Below, piece after piece: positions 21,350 to 32,918 of a stretch of DNA of 64,000 nt (position 1 is the stretch's first letter; every line of letters begins with the position of its first letter). Location of the stretch: assembly GCA_951213105.1 (NCBI GenBank), contig OX578140.1, positions 31,149,280 to 31,213,279 on the forward strand, given 5' to 3'. Source of the stretch: Amaurobius ferox. Taxonomy: Eukaryota; Arthropoda; Arachnida; Araneae; Amaurobiidae. Position numbers and translations under genes: made by a program. The notes below the pieces were generated by a model. The model saw only the letters and a program-made list of their open reading frames with translations. It was not told the origin of the DNA and searched no databases.

Positions 21350-22110
21350 GTTTCTATTTATTTTATTTTATTTTATTCAATTTTTATTTTATTCAATTTA
21401 CGTGGCAACTACAGATGAAATCCAGTTACAGTATAGCTACACAAAAATAAAAAGAACAGAATATAAGATACAATAATACTAAGTCGTATACATGTCAAGC
21501 TCATTCAAACAGGCTCCTTTAAAACAGACAGAAGTCAAATTAAATATATCAATATCAGTACAATAGGTATTATATAGATCAACAAATTTATAGATAGAAT
21601 AGCATTTAAGGTAGTTGTGTTTAACAGTAGTATTGTGAAACAAAGTTTTTTTCCTTGTATTATTAACAGGTATATGAAATTCCAGACAAGAAAGTAAGAT
21701 GGGGCAATCAATGGTGTTATTTAAAACTTTATAATAAAACAAAAGGCAGGACCATTTGCTTCTTTTTTTAAGAGACATTAAACTATATTTCCATCTGAGT
21801 TCACTCATATGCATATCATAAGGACAATAGCCAGACAATCTATAATCCATAATACGTAAAAATTTATTTTACACAATTTCTATTCATTGAGAATGCAGAC
21901 CGTAAACAGGGTCCCAGATCACTGCACAATATTCCAATATTGGCCTAACAAGGGCATTAAAGATACAAATAATAGATTTATATGACACAGCACTTAAATA
22001 TATGTATACTCGGCGAATAGAAAACTTGCTCCCCATATAATCCCATTCCCCCCTCCCCGGCCAAAATGTCTTGAAAGAAATACTGGGCAAGACTTTCCTC
22101 AAAATTTCTA
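21350..22110 (-). pseudogene. 3' end of a decayed LINE (reverse transcriptase C-terminus)
   Basis: On the minus strand, 22102-21479 form one frame broken by two stops. It contains IFNALVRPILEYCAVIWDP, the conserved segment just after the polymerase core in jockey/CR1-type LINEs, followed by the usual MDYRLSGYCPYD...LKKRSKWSCLLFYYKVLN region. An A-rich repetitive tail (T-rich at 21353-21400 on +) marks the 3' end. The copy is 5'-truncated and not functional. Confidence 0.75.
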
Positions 22111-22337
22111 AGATAGTATACTAGATGTGCTTTCAGAGTGGTAATAGCTAATTGAGTTGAGCAAGCTAATGCAAAAGTAAAATTTCATTGAATTATGCCA
22201 TTATGCCTTACTTTTCGGTATTTTGTAACCGGGACGAACTTTATGCCAGAAGTTAAATATAGTAGGAAAGTAAAAGGTTTTCAGAGTTTAATATACGAAA
22301 AGGAAATTACCGTGAACATTAAACTGAAACTCACAGA

Positions 22338-22628
22338 TTATAGAGCACTGGAACCTGCATACATTGCAGATTCTAATCTTTCGAGTGCGATAAGAATTTC
22401 TATCTTACAATGTTTATAATCGCGCAACTTCGACCTTTTTAATTGGTGGTTGATGCCAAGCAGTCGTGATTCTGGGAATGCCTCGATCAATAATTCCTCA
22501 AATGTGCGAACTCGAGACATCGCAATATAAGTAAAGCCAATCGAAAGTTGGGATTTGTCAATTTCTACTGATCTTGGGTTATGTCTTGACTTCGGAGAAT
22601 TGCATATGCGAGATTGCATATGATACAA
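22338..22628 (-). pseudogene. PIF1-type helicase C-terminal fragment, probably from a Helitron
   Basis: The minus-strand frame includes LSIGFTYIAMSRVRTFEELLIEAFPESRL, matching the conserved motif VI region (xxxYVALSRVRxxxxLxI) of PIF1-family helicases, which form the C-terminal part of Helitron Rep-Hel proteins. Only about 90 residues remain, with no Rep domain, so it is a relic. A host PIF1 fragment is possible but less likely in this repeat-rich setting. Confidence 0.55.
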
Positions 22629-24487
22629 TATGCTGTTTTAGAGTTATGCCTTAACTTAGGTGGGCGTTGATTGCACATGCAATAAAATGTGAGAATATGC
22701 AATGAACATCGTACGAAAATAATGAAAAACTATGGCACAGACACAATTTTTAACCGCAATCAGAAATAGAAGCATCAAATTAGAGAGAATTTTAAGGGGA
22801 ACTTGTTTAATGATTTGTCTCTGTGGTTGCATCGGAGACGGTGATACCTGGTTGAAGGGGGTGAGAGCAAGATTTTTCGCGTAAAGACGACTAATATGGT
22901 TTCATTTGTATTTATACGAACTAACTACAAAGAAAATTTCATCACAATCGTTAAAGTCGTTTTTGAGGAAAATTATTTCGTTTTTCATACTTTTCACACT
23001 ATTTTCTAGTTTTTTCATATTATTTTCGATTTCCATAGCAAAAACCTAGTTCGCGTTAATTTAGACCCCTGTGCAAAATTTTAGTTGTACCCACTGTACA
23101 ATAAAACGGTGACAAGACAAAGATGACATTTGGGCGAATTCTAAAGAGCTTTGTTATGCTTAGCTCAATAATCAAATTCTTTTTGTGTTTTCGTACTTTT
23201 TTGAAGAGTCACAATTAACTGTGTATTCTTAAAACTATATGTTCAGATATTATTTTGAATATCTTCTCCGTAGTTAAAATGCTCATTAATGCTGTTTCGA
23301 CATCACGTCGTTTGGAACTCTGAAATGTATGTAAATCACTATTCAGTATTGATAAATTTTGTCTTTCTTCTGTATGTACTGTTTGTGTGCACATGTGCTT
23401 TTTCTCAAATAAGTAATTCAAATAATAACAATGGTTTCAATTTTTTACATTTGCCGGTATATGCATACGAAACAATCAGTTTGGCATGTGAGCTGATAAA
23501 GTAGGAACTGATAAAATATCACTGGAATGGTGATTCAGCTTACACGTATCCTTCATTTATCAACCAAACCGTAGTCGTGAAGAACAAAGGAAAGTTCTAG
23601 CAGTGCGTTTCGAAAAATAACATTGACTTTGTGTGTGTGCCGTCAAAACAGGAATATTTCTGCATGTTTGTGGGCACAAGTTATGTTGGGAAATACAAAA
23701 CCACTTAAAAAGTATTTAAAATTCACATGAAAAATTAGTTTTTTAGAAAAAATAAAATAGCACTGAATAACAATAGGACGAGCTCATATATTTATAAAAA
23801 CGTTCGTTCTACCAAATGTAAATAACCGGAACCAGAAGAGCTTTTCCTGACAGACATAAGTTGAAGAGAGCATGACAAGGCTGCGTCCAATAATAAAAAC
23901 TATTCTGATGTTTGGCCGCCAAAATATTTCACAGAGAGGCCATCAGAGCTAGACACCAATCGCGAACCTACCAGGAACCAAGGAATCTTCAAAGTCCTTC
24001 GCTTTTAAATTGACACTGGAGACAATATTATATAAAATCAATCAGAAAAATCCTCTACAAACGCAACATTAAAATGACTTGCAGTGAGTTGATAATCTGC
24101 ATTTGTGTCGAGATTCTCAAAGCGATTCTGACACAGGTACAAGAAAAAATATTACAGTATAATATTTAATAAAATCACTGATGAATCTCCCAAGTTACAA
24201 CTCTGTTTATCAGTGCGGTATTGCTCAAATAGCATTGGAAAAGAAAATTTTGTATGTTTCGTGGAACTTCAAGGAGACATTTGAGATAAGACGAAGACTG
24301 GTTAATTAGAAGTTCTGTTCTTAGGAAAATTATTCTTAAATTTATAAAAGAACTGGAACTAGATCTGAATTCTGACGTAGCGACTAGTTGTAATAGATGA
24401 ACCGTAAATGTTTTGCAACTATATAGGATATGGAAATTAAAAGTGAAGTTATGAACGCTTCTCTTTGTCGTTGCAAAAATCATCATC
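22629..24487. other. intergenic, no confident gene
   Basis: AT-rich with scattered short frames. A possible 21-codon first exon (ATG 24074 to 24136 with a GTACAAG donor) cannot be supported by homology. Nothing else recognised. Confidence 0.5.
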
Positions 24488-24491
24488 TTAA

Positions 24492-25268
24492 GGGTGAGCG
24501 TCAGTAAATTTTCTGCCCTATCCGCGCTTTGTTAACTTTCGCGGCACACATATTTCGCCGAAATTCTGCTCAAACAGTTGCGAAATAGTTTCTGATAGAT
24601 AAAATGCAATGCTTAGATTATATAAAACTAAATTTAATACTCAATAAAACATAGAACATATGTGTTATTTTAATTTAAAATATTTTTGGTGCTGCCATCT
24701 GTTGTCGTAATTTAATTCATACCAACTATTTTTATTTCTTAATGAACATTTTTAAATGGCTATTCCTTCTAATACGCTATTAAATACAACAACAGATCAT
24801 ATATAATGCCATAATCACGGAAACGTAATTGAACTTGGACTTGAAGACAAAGGAACTTAAAGACAAAACTGCAGTCTTCAGTGATGTACATTCAGATCCC
24901 TTATCAAATTTATAGAATGATAAATTACCTTTCCGTGATTATGGCATTATTATTAAATATGATCTGTTGTTGTATTTAACACTGTATTAGAAGGAATATA
25001 TATTTAAAAATGTTCATTAAAAAATAAAAATAATTGGTAGCAATTAAATTACGACAACAGATGGCAGCACCAAAAATATTTTGGATTAAAATAAAAAATA
25101 TATTCTATGCTTTTGGGGGCATTAAATTTAGTTTTAATATAATCTAAGCATTGCACTTTATCTTTCAGAAAATATTTCGCAACTGTTTGAGCAGAATTTC
25201 GGCGAAATATGTGTGCCGCGAAAGTTAACAAAGCGCGGATAGGGCAGAAAATTTACTGACGCTCACCC
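24492..25268. mobile_element. TTAA-flanked foldback element A (777 bp)
   Basis: Arms of about 330 bp (24492-24822 and 24932-25268) are inverted copies beginning GGGTGAGCGTCAG, around a loop of about 110 bp. Both sides carry TTAA (24488-24491, 25269-25272), the target preference of piggyBac-type elements. The arms have diverged visibly, so it is old. No coding capacity. Confidence 0.8.
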
Positions 25269-25670
25269 TTAATTTGGCGATTTCTAGTTACTGTGATGCG
25301 CCTTCCAACAGGAACGCACTAAGAACTAAAGAAGTTATCTCTTTTTTCAAAACCATATAAAAAAATCATGCAGTACTGAGAGATCACATGGGTTTATTCC
25401 TTGGTCGGACACTGTTGAACCCGCTGGGATGAGTGCCATGACTCAATTATTCACTTAAAAATTGATTTGCTACTCACTTCACAACAGCTTTAGTGCAAAT
25501 GAACACAATGCCTTGATATGGGAACAGCGACCAAAGCAAACCTCAAAGGTATATCGCATTGTGAATTCATAATGGCCATATTTTCGTTGAGTAATTTAAT
25601 GGTTATAATCAAACTATTGAATTATAGGTTTTACAGAAGAGCTTGGATGCATACGAAGCCACTGTAAAAA

Positions 25671-26598
25671 ATCTGATGTGCGCAACACATGACTTTCCTT
25701 ATATAATGTAATGAATGTACTACTTTTACAGTTAAAAATACGTTTTTCTTATAGTAGATACTAATATTCTTTCCAAGATATTGAATTTTCGACAATCAGT
25801 CTTCATTTTCATTGATTTAGCGTCATTTTTATCCATTTGGCGAGATTTTCGTTAATTTGGTAACATTCCAAAAAGTCGCCAAGTTGGCGACATTCCGCCA
25901 AAATCTCGCCAAGCGTTACGCACTAAGAAATAAGTTATTCTTACAGCAGATAAATGACTATTGGCGTTCAAATACAAAAGTATTACTCAGAGTATCTTTT
26001 TCCATGAATTGAACGAGCTAGATCCACGAGAATGATGTCACCTAATTGATCGCATGGTATTACATATGAAAAGTGAACATGTTTATCAATAGGACATATT
26101 TTTTTTTATTTTATATGACTTTTTGATATTTTTTTTTGAAAAATGTACAATATCTCGAGAACGGTTCGTGTTAGCGTTCTAAAATTTATCTCAATCGTTT
26201 TCTAATGAAAAATTACATAAGAAATGTCTATTTGCGTAACTTTATTAGTGGTTTTGATTTTTTGACGATTTTTTCAAAATTTCTTTCGAAAATTTAGGGG
26301 GGTTCTGAACATTCGATTGCGTATAAAAAAAAATAGGCTTCCAGTGTTTACGGATTGTGATTTTTGTACAAAATTTCGTTCAAATCGGTCTATTCGTTCG
26401 TCAGGTATCGTCTCCACAGACCCACTGACACACACACACACACGCACACATACTTTCACACACACACAGACATCACTTCAAAAATGTTTGATTCGTGATC
26501 AGGGATGCTTGAAACGTGCTCTCCCGTCGAAAACTCGAATTCGAATTTTCGACCCCGTCACAATACTTTGCTTATACATTATGTATATAAGGAAAGTA
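25671..26598 (-). mobile_element. palindrome-headed repeat family 1, copy A (full length)
   Basis: Starts TCTGATGTGCGCAACACATG and ends in the palindrome ACTTTGCTTATACATTATG...AAGGAAAGTA. Contains a (CA)n microsatellite and a GGCGA-rich block. The subterminal ACTTTCCTTATATA is inverted relative to TATATAAGGAAAGT at the far end. Layout resembles non-autonomous Helentrons; no TSD and no protein. Confidence 0.75.
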
Positions 26599-26617
26599 AA
26601 AATCAGCAAACGGTCAA

Positions 26618-27242
26618 AGTACTAAAGGAAAGGCATACCTACGCTAAGAGGTTCTATACTGAATTAGCGATGGAGGAGGAAAGCGGGAATTGGGAGTCGA
26701 ACTAACCATCCCAAGATTAGCTGACTGACAGCAGCACCAAGTTAATAATTTAGTGGAAAGAGACTCCCCATCAATAGTGCACTGGAAGTGAACTGTTTGC
26801 ATTCTTTGGTCAAATATATCCTATGATTTTGAGAAATATTTCGCCAAATGGTTCTAAATCATTTAAAAAATTAAGAGTCTAAGGATGTTAAATCATACTT
26901 CAGAAGGATCATCAAAGCATCGTGCCACCTCATGGCACGAAACGATTCAGACCAAGACATCCTACAACAAATTGTTGCAGAAGTAAAACTCCTTTGTCAG
27001 AGGAACAAACTTCAGTAAGTCTCTTTCGCTCGGTGTATTAGAGAAATTGAGGGAAGGTGGCGATATTTACCCGCACCTTATTAAAGTGTACAAGAAAGAC
27101 ACTTCGGGTGTTAATTGTCACAGCAGAGCGAGGTTTATTTACTTTGAGAAGACTTAAAACTTGGTTGAGGTCTCAAATGGCCGAAGACCGGTTGACAGGA
27201 CTTGCTCTGATGAATGATCATCCCAGATATGAGTTGACGTAG
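26618..27242 (+). pseudogene. hAT-superfamily transposase remnant
   Basis: The 3' frame (27057-27242) encodes ERGLFTLRRLKTWLRSQMAEDRLTGLALM, the hAT C-terminal dimerisation signature (ERxFSxLxxIKTxLRxxMxxxRLxxLxLL). Just upstream in another frame is DIYPHLIKVYK, and around 26687 ELGVELTIPRLAD; both belong to the same domain family. At least two frameshifts and several stops show it is dead. It lies between two palindrome-headed repeats. Confidence 0.7.
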
Positions 27243-27392
27243 AGGCCGTAATAAATTAATTTGCCACATAGGAAATTGTTTTATAAATACTATTGGCTGA
27301 GATATGAAAAAATAAAGATATTAAAAGATGTATCAGATATAAAATGACAGATCAGATATAAAATAAAATTATATTGAAATAAAATTATATTA

Positions 27393-28102
27393 ATTCGCAA
27401 AATTCGTCGTTATTCCGCCAAATTCGTTGCCAAAATCTCACCAAGAGTTATGGACAGAGAAATAAGTTATTCTTATAGCCGATAAATGACTATTGGTGTT
27501 CAAATACAAAAGTATTACTCGAAGTATCTTTTCTCATGAATGGAACGAGCTAGATCTACGAGAATGAGATCACCAAATTTAGCGCATGATATTACATATG
27601 AAAAGTAAACATGTTTTTCAACAGTTAATATACTTTTTTTAAATTTATGGGATTTCTTGTAAATTTATTTGAAAAATGTGCAATATCTCAAGAACGATTC
27701 ATGCTAGCGTTCTAAGGTTTATGTCAATCGTTTTCTAAGGAAAAATTACATAAGAAGTGTCTAATTGTGTAACTTTATTAAAGGTTTTGATTTTTTGATG
27801 ATTTTTTCAAAATTTCACTCGAAAATTTAGGGGGGTTCTGAACATTCGATTACGCTTAAAAACAATAGGCTTCCAGTATTCACGGATTGTGATTTTTGCA
27901 CCAAATTTCATTCGAATCGCTTCATTCTTTCGTGAGATATCGTCTCTACAGTCTCCCTGACACACACACACAGACATCAACTCAAAAATGTTTGATTCGT
28001 GATCAGGGATGTTTGAAACGTGCTCTCCAGTCGAAAACTCGAATTCGAATTTTCGACCCAGTCACAATACTTTCCTTATACATAATGTATATAAGGAAAG
28101 TA
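27393..28102 (-). mobile_element. palindrome-headed repeat family 1, copy B (truncated)
   Basis: Lacks the TCTGATG end. Retains the middle, a short (CA)n and the terminal palindrome ending AAGGAAAGTA at 28102. Confidence 0.7.
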
Positions 28103-28339
28103 ATAAACCGGAAATATTCTTGGGACACATTAACAAAGTTTGAAATGTTTGCAACTGTTTCAAAAATTTATATATGAAAAAAAAAAAAGGATTAGACTTA
28201 TCTAGGGATTTTTTTTTTTATGAGACTAAACAATAGGACAAAAGAAAAGAAATAAATAAAACGTTTATTCTTAACTTGTCTTATTTTTTACCCCAAGTAT
28301 GGCTATGATATTGTAGATATTCAAAAAAGATAAAGATAT

Positions 28340-29819
28340 TACTTTCCCTACAATGCATGGTAATATATAGAGAAAGTATTAGAATCGTGTCGAAAATCGC
28401 AACTCAAGTCTACGAAGGATTTACACGTTTTAGGACCTCTAAAATACGAAAAACTATTTTTAGCCTGATATCTGTGTGTGTATGTGTGCGTCTATCTGTG
28501 CGACGCATGTATTCACTCTAACTCAAAAACTAATGGACCAAATTTCATAAAGTTTTATAGACAAGTCACATGGTCCTCAAAAATCGCATGGTTCCATTCT
28601 AGCTAGAAAAAACTAACTGACCAAATTTCACAAAACTCGGTTAATAAGTCACTTGTGGATTACCCTGGGGCTGATTAGATTTTCGTACGATACGGGAGAA
28701 AATAACATGGCTTATTTTTTGAAAAATAGCCCGCACAAACAGTGAAAATTCAAAATAAAGGACTATATATGTTCAACTGCATCAATTAAATGCGTGTTTT
28801 ATACGTATTTTTTTATGATGGACAGAATAATAGCAATCCCATTACTCCAGGATTAGCCGTTCTTGAGATACGCCGTCTTTGAAAATATTTCCAGTTACCA
28901 AATGATAACGAAAACATCTGATGTGGGCAGAACATGACTTTCCCTGCAGACTCAAATTCATTTTTTCTTTATTTCTTTAAGAACTCGTTAAATTAAGTTT
29001 AAGAACTCGTTAAATTAGGTTTAATTGCACAAAATAACACTAAATTTGCTTTTTTAATTTAATTGCTGCTTTTATTTGGTAATTTGGACATTTTTTCAAG
29101 GGCGGCATAACAAAAATGCGAAAAATCTTAAATATCTCGAGAACGGTTAGTCCTGAAGTAATAGAGTTGTTATTCTTTTGCTCGTCAAAAATTACGCATA
29201 AAACAAGCATTTAATTGATACATTTGAACATACGTAGTCTTTTTTTTAGATATTAGCGATTTTTGCGGGCCATTTCGTAAAAAAAGCAGGCTGTTCTTTT
29301 CCGAACCGTACCAAAATCTAATCAGCACCAGAGTATCCCACAAGTGATTTATCTACCAAATTTTGTGAAATTTGGTCAATTAGTATTTCAGCTAGAGTGA
29401 ATACATGAGATTTTTGCAGGCCATTTCGCAAAAAAAGGCGGATTCCTTTTTTTCGAATTGTACCAAAAATTAATCAGCACCAAGGTCACACCCAAGGGTC
29501 TTCTTATCTACCAAATTTTATGAAATTCGGTACATACATTGCACAGATAGACACACACACAGACGTCACGCTAAAAATAGTTTTTCGTATTCTAGAGGTC
29601 TCGAAACGTATAGATCAGCCGAAAACTCAAGTTGTGATTTTTGGCATGATTCCAATACTTCCCCTATACATTACCAGGTATTGCAGGGAAAGTAAAAAGT
29701 GCAATTTCAATTAATTATGTGTATTATTTTATGCAATTAAACTATAATTAATTATTAAAGAAATAAAGAGAAAATGTATTTGAGTCTGTAGTGAAAGTCA
29801 TGTGCTGCCCACATCAGAT
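28340..29819 (+). mobile_element. palindrome-headed repeat family 2, copy 1, split by a nested copy
   Basis: The left part 28340-28915 and right part 29697-29819 join to a complete plus-oriented family-2 element, ending CTGCCCACATCAGA. The minus-oriented copy 2 (28917-29694) sits between them. Confidence 0.7.
28917..29694 (-). mobile_element. palindrome-headed repeat family 2, copy 2 (nested)
   Basis: Complete minus-oriented copy: TCTGATGTGGGCAGAACATG to TATTGCAGGGAAAGTA. Contains two internal units of the ~150-bp tandem repeat (CATTTCGCAAAAAAAGG pattern). Confidence 0.75.
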
Positions 29820-29982
29820 TTTCCGACGGATAAGATAGAGGGATTTCTTAGCATATGTACAGATAGAGATACAGTGGGAAAAGTTAATTGCTGTCAGCTG
29901 CGAAGAGCTCTTGATCTAAAAGAATGTAAATTGGACGGTGTTGATCGTATGAATGCAATATATGTAAAGTGAAATTATTTTT

Positions 29983-31152
29983 TACTTTCCCTGAAATACA
30001 TAGTAATGTATAGGGAAAGTACTGGAATTATGCCGAAAATCGCAACTCGAGTTTTCGACGGATCTACACGTTTTGGGACCTCTAGAATACGAAAATACTA
30101 TTTTTAGCGTGACGTCTATGTGTGTATGTGTGTGTCTGTCTGTCTGCACAACGTATGTATCCACTCTAACTCAAAAACTAATTAATCGAATTTCATAAAT
30201 GTGGTAGGAGAGTTACTTAGGTGTGATCCTGGTGCTGATTAGTTTTTGGTACGATTCGGAAAAAGAACTCGCCTTGTTTTGCGAAATGGCCATCAAAAAT
30301 CTCATGTATCCACTCTAGCTGAAATACTAATTGACCGAATTTCATAAAATTTAGTAGATAAGTTACTTGTGGGATACTCTGGTGCTGATTAGATTTTGCT
30401 ATGATTCGGAAAAGAACAGCCTGCCTTTTTTTACGAAATGGCCCGCAAAAATTGCATATATCCACTCGTAACTCAACTAATCGACTAAATTTCATAAAAT
30501 TTGGTAGAAAGTCACCTGTGAGCAACATAGGTGCTGATTAGATTTTGGTACGATTCGGGATAAATGAACCTGCCTTTATTGCGAAATAGCCCGCAAAAAT
30601 TATATGTATCCACTCTAGCTAACAAACTAATTGATCAAATTACACAAAATTTGATAGATAAGTCGCTCGTAGGATACTGTGATGCTGATTAGATTTTGAT
30701 ACGATTCGGAAAAAAAGGTATCTGCCTTTTTTTTGCGATATGACTACAAATCTGATATATTCTATTTAAAATAAAATACTACATGTGCAAGATAGTGAAA
30801 ATCTGAAATAAATGACTAAATTGATGAAATATATTAATTAAGTACTTGTTCAACATGTAAAGTTTGACAACTAAGCGGATAAATGTGACCTCATGACTGT
30901 AGGATAAACCGTTCTCGAGATATTGGAGATATTGTATAGTTTTTAGAATTTTAAGGACCTGAAGAATTTAAAGTGAATTGAGTTGCCAAACGAAACGAAG
31001 ATGCAATGAAAAAAAACAAACAAATTGGATATAATATCAGAAAATTATCCATACTGTTTTCTGAAATTAAACTCAATTTAATGCATAATGAAATAAAAAA
31101 TTACAAAATAAATTTGAATCTGCACGGAAAGTCCTGTGCTGCCCACATCAGA
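29983..31152 (+). mobile_element. family 2, copy 3 (expanded internal tandem array)
   Basis: Starts TACTTTCCCTGAAATACATAG and ends GCCCACATCAGA, directly followed by copy 4. It carries four internal units of about 150 bp, starting CCACTC at 30161, 30310, 30462 and 30610. Confidence 0.75.
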
Positions 31153-31156
31153 TTTT

Positions 31157-31825
31157 TACTTTCCCTGCAATACATGGTAATGCACTCGTATTATTGGAAT
31201 CAAGCCGAAAATCGCAACTCGAGTTTTCGACGGATCTACACGTTTCTGGACCTCTAGAACACGAAAATACTATTTCTTGAGTGACGTCTGTGTGTGTCTG
31301 TGTCTGTCTGTCTGTGTGTCTATCTGTGCAGCGTATATATCGACTCTAACTTAAAATCTAATGGAAAATAATGAAATTGGAAGGTAAATTACTTGGGTGT
31401 GACCCGAGTGCTGACTAGATTTTGGTACGAATCGAAAAAAAGTAACCTGCCTTTTTTATTGCGAAATGGCTAACAAAAATCGTCAAAATCTAAAATAAAA
31501 TACTACATATGCTCAAATATATCAATTAAATGCTTGGTTTATACATAATTTTTAACAATGAAAAGAATAAGACCGACTCTATTACACTAAGGCTAGCCGT
31601 TCTCGAGATATTTTAGCTTTTTCGCATTTACGCTGCGCCACCGTTGAAAAAACGCCCAGTTACCAACTGAGAACGAAAATTGAAATTAAAGTACCAATTC
31701 AGTGTCATTTTAAGTAATTGTGGGCGTTATTCTGTGTAATTAAACCCAATATAATGAATTATTGAAGAAGTAGAGAACGTGAATATGAGTCTGCAGGGAA
31801 AGTCATGTGATGCCTACATAAGATA
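31157..31825 (+). mobile_element. family 2, copy 4
   Basis: Head-to-tail with copies 3 and 5. A single internal tandem unit and a microsatellite-like GTCTGTCTGTGTG block. Confidence 0.7.
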
Positions 31826-31829
31826 TTTT

Positions 31830-32641
31830 TACTTTCCCTGCAATACTTGGTAATGTATAGGGAAAATATTGAAATCATGTCGAAAATCGTAACTCGAGTT
31901 TTCGACGGATCTACACGTTTTGAGACCTCTTAGAATACGAAAAAATCTATTTTTAGCGTGACGGCTCTCTGTGCTGTGCAATGTATGTATCCACTCTAAC
32001 TCGAAAACTAATAGACCAAATTTCATAAAATTTGGTATGTAAATCACTTGTGTGTGAACCTATTGCTGATTAGATTTTGGTACGATTCGGGATAAAAAAA
32101 ATCGCCCTAATTTGTGAAATTACCCACAAAAATTGCTTGCACCTACTCTAGCTAAAAAACTAATCTACCAAATTTCACAAAATTTGGTGGATAAGTCACT
32201 TGTGAGTTAACCTGGTGCTGAATAATAGATTTTGGTACAATTCAGAAAAAATAAAGCTGCCTCTTTTGCTAAATGGCCCGCAAAAATCGTCAAAGTGTAA
32301 AATAAAAGATTACGTATGCTCAAATATATTAATTAAATGCATGTTTTATACGCAATTTTTGACGACGAAAGAATAAGACATTAGACCAACCCCATTACTC
32401 TAGGACTGGCCGGTCTCGAGAAATTATATTTTTTTTCACATGTTCGCTAGCCATTTTTGAAAATACGTTCAGTTACCCAATGAAAACGAAAATGGAGGTA
32501 CAAGTGCAAATTTAACATAATATAAAATAATGTTGGGTGTTATTTTGGGCAATTAAACTCAATTTAACGAATTGAATTATTGAAGAAATAAAGAGAACGT
32601 GAATGAGTCTGTAGGGAAAATCATGTGCTGCCCACATCAGA
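31830..32641 (+). mobile_element. family 2, copy 5
   Basis: TACTTTCCCTGCAATACTTGG to CTGCCCACATCAGA, two internal tandem units. A 25-bp fragment of another copy's head follows at 32646-32670. Confidence 0.7.
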
Positions 32642-32674
32642 TTTTTACTTTTTCTAAACACATAGTATATTTAT

Positions 32675-32821
32675 TACTTTCCTTATATACATAACGCATA
32701 AGGAAAGTATTGTGACGGGGTCGAAAACTCGAATTCGAGTTTTCGACGGGAGAGCACGTTTCAACCATCCCTGATCACGAATCAAACATTTTTGAAATGA
32801 TGTCTGTGTGTGTGTGTGAAA

Positions 32822-32918
<97 letters not shown>

